From: Streptomyces rishiriensis
GTDB taxonomy: Bacteria > Actinomycetota > Actinomycetes > Streptomycetales > Streptomycetaceae
Reading direction: 5' to 3'
NCBI RefSeq assembly: GCF_030815485.1
Contig: NZ_JAUSWV010000002.1
Coordinates: forward strand, 3,162,001-3,226,000
Length of the DNA stretch: 64,000 nt
Under the pieces are notes generated by a model. That model saw only the letters and a program-made list of their open reading frames with translations. It did not search any database and was not told the DNA's origin. How positions within the stretch are numbered: position 1 is the stretch's first letter; each line of letters starts with the position of its first letter. Of this stretch, positions 17,401 through 24,620 are shown one piece after another. A program made the translations under genes and the position numbers.

Positions 17401-18164
17401 GCCTGGAGGGCGGGGGTGTAGGCCGAGTTCAGGCGGATCGTGCGCAGCCGGCCGGCGAAGAGCCGGCGGCCGACCTCGCGCAGTTTGCCGGTCTCCTGGT
17501 CCTCCTGGCCGAAGCCCTTCACGACCCGTACACCGCTGACGGCTCCGTCGACCACACCCGCGACGGCCGCCGCCTGGGCCTGGGCGTACCAGGTGGCGGG
17601 GTGGAGCTTGGTGCGGCTGCGCCTGGCGATGTACGCGAGGGCGGGCGCCACGGCGAGGGCGACCAGGGTGAGCGGGAGGGACAGCCAGGCCATGATGACC
17701 AGGGAGATCAGGAAGAGCAGCAGGTTCCCGATCGTCATCGGGAGCATGAAGAGCAGACCCTGGATCAGCTGGAGGTCGCTGGTGGCGCGGCCCACCACCT
17801 GGCCGGTGGACAGCTCGTCCTGACGTCGGCCGTCGAGGCGGGTGATCGTCTCGAACATCTCGGTCCGCAGGTCGTGCTGGACGTCGAGGGCGAGGCGGCC
17901 GCCGTAGTAGCGGCGGACGAAGGTGAGGACGTAGACGAGGACGGCGGCGGCGAGCAGGGCTCCCGCCCAGGGGGCCATGTCCCGGGTGTGGCCGCCGATC
18001 ACATCGTCGATGATCACCTTGGTGACGAGCGGAACCAGTGCCATGACGGCCATGCCGGCGAGCGAGGAGCCGAGCGCGAGCACGACGTTCGCCGGGTGGC
18101 GCCAGGCGTACCCGGCCAGTCTGCGCGCCCAGCCTCGCCGCTGCTCCCCCTGCTGCACTGCCAC
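14433..18164 (-). CDS. fused double ABC exporter (TMD-NBD-TMD-NBD)
   Basis: A 1243-residue single-chain multidrug/lipid-type ABC exporter made of two half-transporters. Half 1: six helices (about 20-310), then NBD1 with Walker A GSSGSGKS, signature LSGGQRQR, Walker B LLVLDDATSAVD and H-loop AHRRST. A charged linker of about 110 residues follows. Half 2: six helices, then NBD2 with Walker A GETGAGKS, signature LSAGQRQL, Walker B VLLLDEATAALD and H-loop AHRLTT. NBD1 has Asp where the catalytic Glu should be, so only one site looks canonical. GTG 18164 is chosen because AGGAAGG lies 7 bases upstream; an in-frame ATG 14 codons earlier lacks this. Confidence 0.92.
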   Translation of the reverse strand: MAVQQGEQRRGWARRLAGYAWRHPANVVLALGSSLAGMAVMALVPLVTKVIIDDVIGGHTRDMAPWAGALLAAAVLVYVLTFVRRYYGGRLALDVQHDLRTEMFETITRLDGRRQDELSTGQVVGRATSDLQLIQGLLFMLPMTIGNLLLFLISLVIMAWLSLPLTLVALAVAPALAYIARRSRTKLHPATWYAQAQAAAVAGVVDGAVSGVRVVKGFGQEDQETGKLREVGRRLFAGRLRTIRLNSAYTPALQAVPALGQVAMLALGGWLAVRGHITLGTFVAFSTYLAQLVGPVRMLAVVLTVGQQARAGTERVLELIDTEPSMKDGTRELPADAPATVEFDDVSFGYDPGRPVLDGLSFEIRPGETLAVVGSSGSGKSTVSLLLPRFYDVGRGAVLIGGHDVRELTLDSLRAAIGLVPEDSFLFSDTVRANIAYGRPEATQEQIEAAARAAQADRFIAELPEGYDTTVGEHGLTLSGGQRQRVALARAILTDPRLLVLDDATSAVDAAVEHEIHEALKQVMQGRTTLLIAHRRSTLNLADRIAVLDAGRLADLGTHEELQQRSALYRRLLTDPDELGGVSPGHARPSPAPGEDTTVREELDAEFDAERGVTPRLWTGDREPKDNALSGMPATPELLAQIEALPPAADIPEIDERQAVRPEESYGLRRLLRGFGAPLLVSLGLVAVDAGTSLLLPVMIRHGIDQGVTRAALGAVWAASLLALLAVLVQWVAQTGEIRMTGRTGERVLYTLRLKIFAQLQRLGLDYYERELTGRIMTRMTTDVDALSTFLQTGLVTAFVSVVTFFGIMGALLVIDVQLALIVFATLPPLVVATYFFRRASVKAYELARERVSTVNADLQESVSGLRIVQAFGRERDGAARFAQRSADYRAARIRGQWLISIYFPFVQLLASVAAAAVLIAGAGRVDAATLTTGALVAYLLYIDLFFAPVQQLSQVFDGYQQATVSLGRIQELLREPASTESADEPREVLSLRGEIAFEDVHFRYGSDGEPEAALADIELRIPAGQTVAFVGETGAGKSTLVKLVARFYDPTGGRVTVDGTDLRALDLTSYRHRLGVVPQEAYLFPGTVRDAIAYGRPDATDAEVEAAARSVGAHEMIATLDGGYLHEVAERGRNLSAGQRQLIALARAELVDPDVLLLDEATAALDLATEAQVNQATDRLAGRRTTLVVAHRLTTAARADRVVVMDHGRVVEDGTHDELLALGGRYAHLWRTFVGEDEPAVV

Positions 18165-18255
18165 GCCGATGCCTTCCTGTCGTCCGGGTCCGCCGGAAGG
18201 CACCAACGCCGGAAGAAGCGGATTTCATCCCTCCGCAACAAACGGGGGCACCGGA

Positions 18256-19365
18256 TCAGACGCGTACGTGCAGGAAGAGGAAACGCGTCGTCTGCGCCGC
18301 GTTCTGGTTGTCGTCGCTGACCAGCAGCACCTTCAGGCGGCCCTTGTCCCGGCCGGTGATCACCAGTCCCTCGATGTTGTCGAGCAGCGGGTTCGGCTGG
18401 GGCTGCCTGGCGGTCGCTCCCAGTGACGGGCACGTCACGACGTCCGTGAGGAGGGTCTTCCTGATCGGGCGTACGCCGTCCTGTCCCGTCAGGTTCCCGA
18501 TGCCGCCGGTGTCCGTCGCGTGCCGCGGGTCGGCCAGGTAGAGGCGGACCGTATTGCCGACGCCCGAGGTGAAGCCGCGCTCCAGGACCAGGAGGCGGCC
18601 GTCGGGAGCGGCCTGCACCTCGGGGACGCCGAGACCCGCGTCGACCGGGTAGGCGTACTGGGCGGCGAGGCGGAAGTGCCCCGCCGCCGTGCGCTGCCAG
18701 GTCTGGAAGCGGACCAGGCCGCCGGTGTCGCCGGAGAGGGGGTACTCCATCGAGGCCAGCAGCGTGCGACCGCCCGGCAGCAGGGTCAGGCCCTCGAAGG
18801 TGCCGTTGGAGACGGCCCGGCCGGCCGGGGCGACCCGCAGGTCGTCCGGGACGGGCAGGCGGTCCAGGATCGTGCCGCTCGCGCTGTAGCGGCGGATCGA
18901 CGGCTCGGTCTCGGAGCTGACCAGCCGGCTGCCGTCCCGGTCGACGACCAGCCCCTCGCTGTCGAGCGCGGCGCCGCTCTCGTCGGCGAGCGGGACGACC
19001 GACCTCGGGGCCAGGGTCCTGGCGTCCAGGCCGAAGAGCGAGGAACGGTCGGAGAGGGCCGCGAGGGAGCCGTCCCGGTCCACGGCGAGCGCGGAGAGGT
19101 TGCCGACGAAGGCGCCGTCGAAGGTCGTCTTGTCGAGGGCGTCGGAGAAACCGTCGAGGGACACGGCCGGTGAACAGGCGTTGTTCTTCGCCGTGTTGGC
19201 GGCAGTGGCCGTGGCGGTGTTGGCGGCAGTGGCCGTGGCGGTGTTCGCGGCCGTGTTCGCGGCAGTGGTGGTGGTCGGGTGGGCGTTCGCGGGCCCGGCG
19301 GCGGTGAGAGCGGTGGCCGCCGCCAGGCCGGCGGTGAGGGTGGCGAGTACGGTTCGCAGGCGCAT
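18256..19365 (-). CDS. secreted phytase-like/esterase-like beta-propeller protein (PF13449 type)
   Basis: 369 residues. Signal peptide MRLRTVLATLTAGLAAATAL...ANA, then a low-complexity Ala/Thr/Asn segment, then a propeller domain with the family stretches LSALAVDRDGSLAALSDRS, DSEGLVVDRDGSRLVSSE, GTFEGLTLLPGGRTLLASME and DNIEGLVITG. This matches the 'esterase-like activity of phytase' family; true substrates are unknown. ATG 19365 opens the signal peptide; an ATG 14 codons upstream is less likely. The Ala/Thr/Asn segment is coded by a 24-bp repeat (19193-19240 plus a partial copy). Confidence 0.82.
   Translation of the reverse strand: MRLRTVLATLTAGLAAATALTAAGPANAHPTTTTAANTAANTATATAANTATATAANTAKNNACSPAVSLDGFSDALDKTTFDGAFVGNLSALAVDRDGSLAALSDRSSLFGLDARTLAPRSVVPLADESGAALDSEGLVVDRDGSRLVSSETEPSIRRYSASGTILDRLPVPDDLRVAPAGRAVSNGTFEGLTLLPGGRTLLASMEYPLSGDTGGLVRFQTWQRTAAGHFRLAAQYAYPVDAGLGVPEVQAAPDGRLLVLERGFTSGVGNTVRLYLADPRHATDTGGIGNLTGQDGVRPIRKTLLTDVVTCPSLGATARQPQPNPLLDNIEGLVITGRDKGRLKVLLVSDDNQNAAQTTRFLFLHVRV
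19193..19240 (-). repeat. 24-bp tandem repeat inside the phytase-like gene
   Basis: Two identical 24-base units (plus strand GTGTTGGCGGCAGTGG followed by CCGTGGCG) and a diverged third copy to about 19270 encode AANTATAT-type repeats just after the signal peptide. Likely a flexible spacer whose length can change by slippage. Confidence 0.8.
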
Positions 19366-19422
19366 GGGGGTCACCGTAGGCCGGGTCGGTGACGTGCGGT
19401 GGGACACCGCGTGAAGGCCCGA

Positions 19423-20274
19423 TCAGGAGGCGGCCAGGTCCTTGTGGATGACCTTGGCCACGCCCTGAATGGTCGTGACGCCGTAGTTCATGGTGCTGTT
19501 GCCGTGGGTGAGAACGGTCATGACGTAGTCGTGGCCACCGCCCTTGAAGGTGCCGACGCTGTGTACCCGCCAGCCGAGCGTGGCACGCGACAGCCACCCG
19601 TTCTTGACGTGCCAGCTGACCCCGGCTGGCCGGCCGTAGGGGGTGCCCCAGCGCTGCGCCGGGACGACCTGGCCCATCAGGGTGGTGACGTAGGCGCGCG
19701 AGGCGTCGGTGAGGACCGCGTTCCTGGCGGTGAGCAGCTTCAGCAGCTTCTGCTCGTCGGTGACGGTGATCTGGGTCAGGCCCCAGTAGCCGTTCGCGCC
19801 CGGCTTGGTCTGCGTCATCTTCGCGGCCGTCAGAAAGTTCTTGATCTTCGTCGTGCCGAGCTGCTTCCACAGGGTGGAGGTGGAGGCGTTGTCCGACTTG
19901 GTGATCATGGCCGTGGCGAGGGTCTTCTCCCGGCTGGTCAGCGCCCGGCCGGTCTTCTGCGCGTCCCACAGCAGCGCGGAGAGGACGGTGACCTTGACGA
20001 CGCTGGCCGAGTCGAAGGCGGTAGAGGCACGCAGGGTGCAGGTGGTGTTGGTGCTGCGGTCGTAGAGGCCGACGGCGGCCGTGCCCTTGCGGTTCGCGAG
20101 CGCGGCGGTGATGTCCTTCTTCAGCTTGGCCGCGAGGCCCGCCCTGGCCGAGGTACAGCTCACGGTGGGCGTGGCGGCCGCGGCGGGCGCGGCGGCGGCC
20201 ACGCCGGCCATGAGGACGCCGGCGGCGAGCCCGGCGCCGAGCAGTCTTCTGCTTCTTCGTATCCGGTGAGTCAT
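19423..20274 (-). CDS. secreted serine hydrolase, class A beta-lactamase/PBP-like fold
   Basis: 283 residues. Signal peptide with an Arg-rich n-region (MTHRIRRSRRLLGAGLAAG) and cleavage after APAAAA. The mature protein has the active-site tetrad SVVK in FDSASVVKVTVL (SxxK, general base lysine), SDN in TKSDNAST and a KNG triad (HVKNGWLSR) in place of KTG. It thus has all three penicillin-recognising motifs, but it lacks an obvious class A omega-loop ExxLN, so beta-lactam hydrolysis is doubtful. ATG 20274 chosen to open the signal. Divergent from the GT39 gene. Confidence 0.85.
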   Translation of the reverse strand: MTHRIRRSRRLLGAGLAAGVLMAGVAAAAPAAAATPTVSCTSARAGLAAKLKKDITAALANRKGTAAVGLYDRSTNTTCTLRASTAFDSASVVKVTVLSALLWDAQKTGRALTSREKTLATAMITKSDNASTSTLWKQLGTTKIKNFLTAAKMTQTKPGANGYWGLTQITVTDEQKLLKLLTARNAVLTDASRAYVTTLMGQVVPAQRWGTPYGRPAGVSWHVKNGWLSRATLGWRVHSVGTFKGGGHDYVMTVLTHGNSTMNYGVTTIQGVAKVIHKDLAAS

Positions 20275-20439
20275 GACCTGTTGACACACGAGTTCGTACG
20301 AAAGGTTGTACGAGCCCCGAAGTCGTACGCATCACTCCGGATGTCGGGAGAAGCCCGGGCAACGCGTTACCGCGGCCTGTGCGTTCTCACAGGCGGTGGC
20401 CAGCTTGACCACAGCGACCACCCACAACGGCCGTACAGC
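20275..20439. promoter_or_regulatory. divergent promoter region, serine hydrolase / GT39
   Basis: Contains an inverted repeat CGTACGAAAGGTTGTACG (20295-20312) just upstream of the hydrolase start, a possible operator. No further element is recognised with confidence. Confidence 0.35.
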
Positions 20440-22785
20440 ATGCGCAGGGTGACATCTGCCACCGATCCACTCCCCCACCCGACCGCGCCCTCCGCCGTGT
20501 CCCCGGACTGGGCGCCTCCGACGACCTCCGAGACGGCCCCGGCGGCGCCGCCGCCGGACAAGGCGCCGCGCTGGTCGCTCCCCGCGCTGATCGCGATCAT
20601 GATCCTGGCGGGCGTGCTGTACTCCTGGAATCTGTCCGGATCCAGCCTCAACAGCTTCTACAGCGCCGCGGTGTACAGCGGTACGCAGAGCTGGGAGGCG
20701 TGGTTCTTCGGCTCGCTGGACGCCGGGAACTTCATCACCGTCGACAAGCCGCCGTTCGCGCTCATGGTCATGGGCCTGTCCTGCCGGATCTTCGGGTTCG
20801 GCACCTGGCAGATGATGCTGCCCGAGGTGGCGGCGGCGCTGGGCACGATCTGGATCCTGCACTCCTCCGTGAAGCGGGTGTTCGGCCACGCGGCCGCCGC
20901 CGTCGCGGCACTCGTGCTCGCGCTGACGCCGATCACCGTCGCCATCAACCGCGACAACAACCCGGACACCGTCCTGGTCCTGCTGATGGTGGCCGGCGCG
21001 GCCCTCGCCCTGCGCGCCACGCGCGGGGACCGGCTGCTGCCGCTCCTCGGCTCCGCGGTCTGCTTCGGGCTCGCCTTCAACACCAAGATGCTCCAGGGCT
21101 ACATCGCCCTGCCCGCCGTCTTCGCCGTCTACCTGTACGCGTCGAAGCTCGGCTGGAGGAAGAAGGCCGTGAACCTGGCGCTGGCCGCCGTGGCGCTGGC
21201 CGTCGCCAGCTTCTGGTGGGCGACGGCCGTGTCCCTGGTGCCCGCCGACGACCGGCCCTACATCGGCGGTTCGACCGACGGCAGCGCCTGGAACCTGATC
21301 ATGGGCTACAACGGCCTGGGCCGGGTCCTCGGCGGCGAGGGCAACGGCGGGGGCGGCGGGGGCGGGGGCGGCACCTTCGCCGGGACCGCGGGCATCGGCC
21401 GGATGTTCAACGACGTCCTCGGCGGCCAGATCTCCTGGCTGATCCCCTTCGCGGTCATCGCGCTCGCCGCCGGCCTGGTGCTGCGCGGCCGGGCCCCGCG
21501 CACCGACGTCACCCGCGCCGCGCTGGTGCTGTGGGGCGGCTGGCTGGTGCTGCACTACCTGACCTTCGCCATGGCCGAGGGCACCATGCACCCGTACTAC
21601 ACGACCGCGCTCGCCCCGGGCATCGCGGCGCTGTGCGGTGGTGGCGGGGTCATGCTGTGGCGTGCCCTGCGCGGTGGTGACGCCCGCTGGTCGTGGGTGC
21701 TCCCCGTGGGGCTCGCGGTCACCGGTGTCTGGGCCGTCGTGCTGCTGCGGCGCGCCACCGGCTGGAACACCTGGCTGTGGCCGGCGGTCGGCGTGGTCAC
21801 GGTCCTCGCGGTCGTGGGCCTGTTCGTCCTGCGCTCCGCGAGTTCCGGCATCAGGTTCCGGCTGCTCGGCGCGTCCGTCGCCGCGGCGGTCGTCGCGGCC
21901 CTCGCCGGTCCGACGGCGTACGCGGCCTCGCCGGCCTTCGGTTCCTCCACCGGCGGCGGCATGGGCGGCTCCAACCCCACCGCGGGCCCGTCCACGGGCG
22001 GCGGCATGGGCGGTCCCGGCGGCGGTGGCGGTGGCGGCCGGGGCGGCTTCGGCGGCCAGGCACCCGACGGCACCCAGCAGGGCGGCCAGGCGAACGGTGA
22101 GTTCCCCGGCGGCGGGGGCGGCCAGATGACGCCGGGCGGCGGCGACGGCGAGCTCCCCCAGGGCGGCGGCGCCCCCAGCGGCGCGCCGAACGGCGGCCAG
22201 GGCGGCCAACAGGGCGGCACGAACGGTGAGTTCCCCGGCGGCACTCAGGGCGGCGGCGAGAGCGGCACGGCTCCGGGCGGCGGCACCGCCGGTGGCCCCG
22301 GCGGCAGTACGGGCGGCGGCGGCATGGGCGGCGCCGACAGTGAGCTCATCTCGTATCTGGAGAAGCACCAGGACGGCGCCACCTGGCTGATCGCGGTCTC
22401 CAACTCGCAGAGCGCGGGGCAGCTGATCCTCAGCAGCGGGAAGCCCGTCATCTCCATGTGGGGCTTCACCGGCAGCGACCAGGCGATGACCCTCGCCAGG
22501 CTCGAGGAACTGGTGAAGAAGGGCGAGCTGCACTACATCCAGCTCGGCGGCGGCGGTATGGGCGGCAACAGCAGCCTGAACCAGGAGATCACCGCCTGGG
22601 TGCAGAAGAACGGCACCGCCGTGCAGGAGAGCGACTACAGCTCGACGTCGGGCTCCGCGTCCGGCTCGGGTTCCACGTCCGGGTCCGGCTCGGAGGCCTC
22701 CGACGCGGAGGCCTCGGGGACGGACACCTCGACGCAGAGCAGCCAGTCGACGATCTACCGGCTGGACGCCTCGGACGTGAGCTGA
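20440..22785 (+). CDS. GT39/ArnT-like polytopic membrane glycosyltransferase with C-terminal extracytoplasmic domain
   Basis: 781 residues. About 12 membrane segments (residues 45-500) with family features: NFITVDKPPFALMVMG (first-loop acidic residue) and NRDNNPDTVLVLL. Such enzymes transfer a sugar from a polyprenyl-phosphate donor to lipid or protein outside the membrane. After the last helix come about 130 residues of Gly/Gln/Pro-rich linker (GGGMGG, NGEFPGG twice), then a compact domain (SELISYLEKHQDGATWLIAV...YIQLGGGGMGG) and a Ser/Gly tail. A nine-Gly run also lies in a loop at about residue 305. ATG 20440 is the likely start; GTG 20449 is an alternative. Confidence 0.85.
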   Translation: MRRVTSATDPLPHPTAPSAVSPDWAPPTTSETAPAAPPPDKAPRWSLPALIAIMILAGVLYSWNLSGSSLNSFYSAAVYSGTQSWEAWFFGSLDAGNFITVDKPPFALMVMGLSCRIFGFGTWQMMLPEVAAALGTIWILHSSVKRVFGHAAAAVAALVLALTPITVAINRDNNPDTVLVLLMVAGAALALRATRGDRLLPLLGSAVCFGLAFNTKMLQGYIALPAVFAVYLYASKLGWRKKAVNLALAAVALAVASFWWATAVSLVPADDRPYIGGSTDGSAWNLIMGYNGLGRVLGGEGNGGGGGGGGGTFAGTAGIGRMFNDVLGGQISWLIPFAVIALAAGLVLRGRAPRTDVTRAALVLWGGWLVLHYLTFAMAEGTMHPYYTTALAPGIAALCGGGGVMLWRALRGGDARWSWVLPVGLAVTGVWAVVLLRRATGWNTWLWPAVGVVTVLAVVGLFVLRSASSGIRFRLLGASVAAAVVAALAGPTAYAASPAFGSSTGGGMGGSNPTAGPSTGGGMGGPGGGGGGGRGGFGGQAPDGTQQGGQANGEFPGGGGGQMTPGGGDGELPQGGGAPSGAPNGGQGGQQGGTNGEFPGGTQGGGESGTAPGGGTAGGPGGSTGGGGMGGADSELISYLEKHQDGATWLIAVSNSQSAGQLILSSGKPVISMWGFTGSDQAMTLARLEELVKKGELHYIQLGGGGMGGNSSLNQEITAWVQKNGTAVQESDYSSTSGSASGSGSTSGSGSEASDAEASGTDTSTQSSQSTIYRLDASDVS

Positions 22786-22807
22786 CCGGCACGGCCTTAC
22801 GGTCCGG

Positions 22808-22839
22808 AACGGCTCCTGGCATGACGACCAGGGGCCGTT
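22808..22839 (+). terminator. terminator after GT39 gene
   Basis: AACGGCTCCTGG pairs with CCAGGGGCCGTT (one G-U pair), 8-base loop, followed by TTCGG. Confidence 0.75.
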
Positions 22840-22995
22840 TCGGCATGAGAAAGCGCGTTCAACTCGCGTGGACAAGGGGCAATTTGCCGGTCCCCGTCAC
22901 CTGATGGACATGTCAGATTCATTGCCATGACCGCATGTGCATGTCACTCTCCCGATTGCCGCCTCCAATCAACCCGCGTAGATCGGACACCCCAC

Positions 22996-23799
22996 ATGCT
23001 GGCGACACGCATACGCCGATGGAAGTCGGTGGCCCTTGCCACCACTGCCGTCCTGGTCGGTCTCACCGCGCCCGCGCTCACCGCGACCCCCGCCGCGGCG
23101 ACCACGACGGCCTACGACTCGACGTACTACAAGAACGCGGTCGGCAAGACGGGCACGAGTCTGAAGTCCTCGCTGCACACGATCATCAGCAGCCAGACGA
23201 AGATCTCGTACTCCGCGGTCTGGGACGCGCTGAAGGCCACCGACCAGGACCCGAACAACAGCAGCAACGTGATCCTGCTGTACAGCGGTGTCTCGCGAGC
23301 CAAGTCCCTCAACGGCGGTGACGTCGGCGACTGGAACCGCGAGCACACCTGGGCCAAGTCCCACGGCGACTTCGGCGAGGTGACCGGTCCGGGCACGGAC
23401 CTGCACCACCTGCGTCCCGCGGACGTCCAGGTCAACAGCATCCGCGGCAACCTGGACTTCGACAACGGCGGCAGCGCGGTCACCAACGGCGGCGGCAGCA
23501 CCGTCGACTCCGACTCCTTCGCGCCGCGCGCCGCGGACCGGGGCGACGTGGCCCGCATGATCCTCTACATGGCCGTGCGCTACGAGGGTGACGACGGCTT
23601 CGCCAACCTGGAGCCCAACGAGAAGGTGGGCAACGGCAGCAACCCCTACATCGGCAAGCTCGCCGTCCTCAAGGCGTGGAACGAGGCGGACCCGCCGAGC
23701 GCCTTCGAGGAGAAGCGCAACCAGGTCATCTACGACACGTACCAGCACAACCGCAACCCGTTCATCGACCACCCGGAGTGGGTCGAGGCGATCTGGTAG
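22996..23799 (+). CDS. secreted endonuclease I-family (EndA/NucM) nuclease
   Basis: 267 residues with a Sec signal (MLATRIRRWKSVALATTAVL, cleavage near ATPAAA). The mature enzyme has the beta-beta-alpha metal-finger active site of endonuclease I: WNREHTWAKSHGDFG (general-base His) and LHHLRPADVQVNSIRGNLDF (metal-binding Asn), with the conserved tail RNPFIDHPEWVEAIW. It degrades DNA and possibly RNA outside the cell. ATG 22996 opens the signal peptide. Closed by a perfect 10-bp hairpin. Confidence 0.92.
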   Translation: MLATRIRRWKSVALATTAVLVGLTAPALTATPAAATTTAYDSTYYKNAVGKTGTSLKSSLHTIISSQTKISYSAVWDALKATDQDPNNSSNVILLYSGVSRAKSLNGGDVGDWNREHTWAKSHGDFGEVTGPGTDLHHLRPADVQVNSIRGNLDFDNGGSAVTNGGGSTVDSDSFAPRAADRGDVARMILYMAVRYEGDDGFANLEPNEKVGNGSNPYIGKLAVLKAWNEADPPSAFEEKRNQVIYDTYQHNRNPFIDHPEWVEAIW

Positions 23800-23820
23800 A
23801 AGCCGCCGCACGATGGTGGA

Positions 23821-23858
23821 GGGGCCGAACTTCCTTGTTTCCCAGGGGGTTCGGCCCC
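23821..23858 (+). terminator. terminator after endonuclease gene
   Basis: GGGGCCGAAC pairs perfectly with GTTCGGCCCC across an 18-base loop. Confidence 0.7.
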
Positions 23859-23898
23859 CGGCGCCCGGATCGACGCGGTCGGCCCGGGCGCCTGCTGA

Positions 23899-23944
23899 GC
23901 CCTGCCGCCGCCCTGCCGCTCGCCCTGCCGCCGCCCTACCGCTC
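23899..23944. repeat. 23-bp direct repeat, two copies
   Basis: Two adjacent 23-base units differing at one position (GCCCTGCCGCCGCCCT...) span the 3' end of the minus-strand DinB-like gene; its stop lies in the second unit. Confidence 0.7.
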
Positions 23945-24595
23945 GCCCTCACCGCGAGGAGCGCCGTACCAACGCCACCGGGTGAGACGGCCGTGCCCCG
24001 GGATCTCTCCCCGGCCGGTGGCCCACAGCAGGGTGGGCCACCGCTCGGTGCCGGTCGGGGCGTCCGGGAAGAGCCTGGTCAGCACCCGGTCGCACAGTCC
24101 GGCGTCCGGCTCCCAGCGGACACCGAGCCCCTCGGCGACATCGTGCAGATGCACCAGCGTCTCGACCACGCCCATGGCGGCGAACCCCTCGGGGTCGGAG
24201 ACCCCGAAGACGTGAAGGGACCGGACGCTCGCCGGTGTCGTACGCACCATGGCGGTCAGCAGCGCCCCGCAGGCCTCCAGCACCTGCGCCAGTCCGGCCA
24301 CCCCGGCCGTCCGGTCCGCGAAGATCACGTTCGCCGGCGCACCGGGCCGCTCCGCGCGCCACACGAAGGGCACCTCCCGGTCCGACGGCGCGCCGCGCGG
24401 GCCCAGTTGGGCGGCGTAGGCGAACAGGTCGTCGGCCAGATGCTCGACGGTCTCCCAGCACGTCCATTCCAGTGAACCGGCCTTGGCGTCCCAGTCGGCC
24501 GCCTCGGCCGCGCGCAGGACATCCACCGCCGACCGGACCGCCTCCCGCACGTCGTCGGCGGTGACGGGGCCGGGGGGTTCGTGAGCATCAGACAT
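23936..24595 (-). CDS. DinB/mycothiol-dependent maleylpyruvate isomerase-like protein
   Basis: 219 residues. The N-terminal four-helix region has the pattern LEWTCWETVEHLADDLFAYA and later VVETLVHLHDVAEGLG, with histidines spaced as in the DinB/MDMPI metal-binding fold found in mycothiol-producing actinomycetes. No catalytic assignment is possible beyond likely mycothiol- or metal-dependent transferase chemistry. ATG 24595 begins directly upstream of the conserved helix. It follows the TPP enzyme gene by 25 bases on the same strand and may be co-transcribed with it. Confidence 0.75.
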   Translation of the reverse strand: MSDAHEPPGPVTADDVREAVRSAVDVLRAAEAADWDAKAGSLEWTCWETVEHLADDLFAYAAQLGPRGAPSDREVPFVWRAERPGAPANVIFADRTAGVAGLAQVLEACGALLTAMVRTTPASVRSLHVFGVSDPEGFAAMGVVETLVHLHDVAEGLGVRWEPDAGLCDRVLTRLFPDAPTGTERWPTLLWATGRGEIPGHGRLTRWRWYGAPRGEGER

Positions 24596-24620
24596 GGCGG
24601 GACCGTACCAACGGCCTTCT

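Noticed and set aside
14397..18320. A 1307-codon open frame opposite the ABC exporter
   Set aside because: It mirrors the high third-position GC of the ABC gene and resembles no protein family; antisense artefact.
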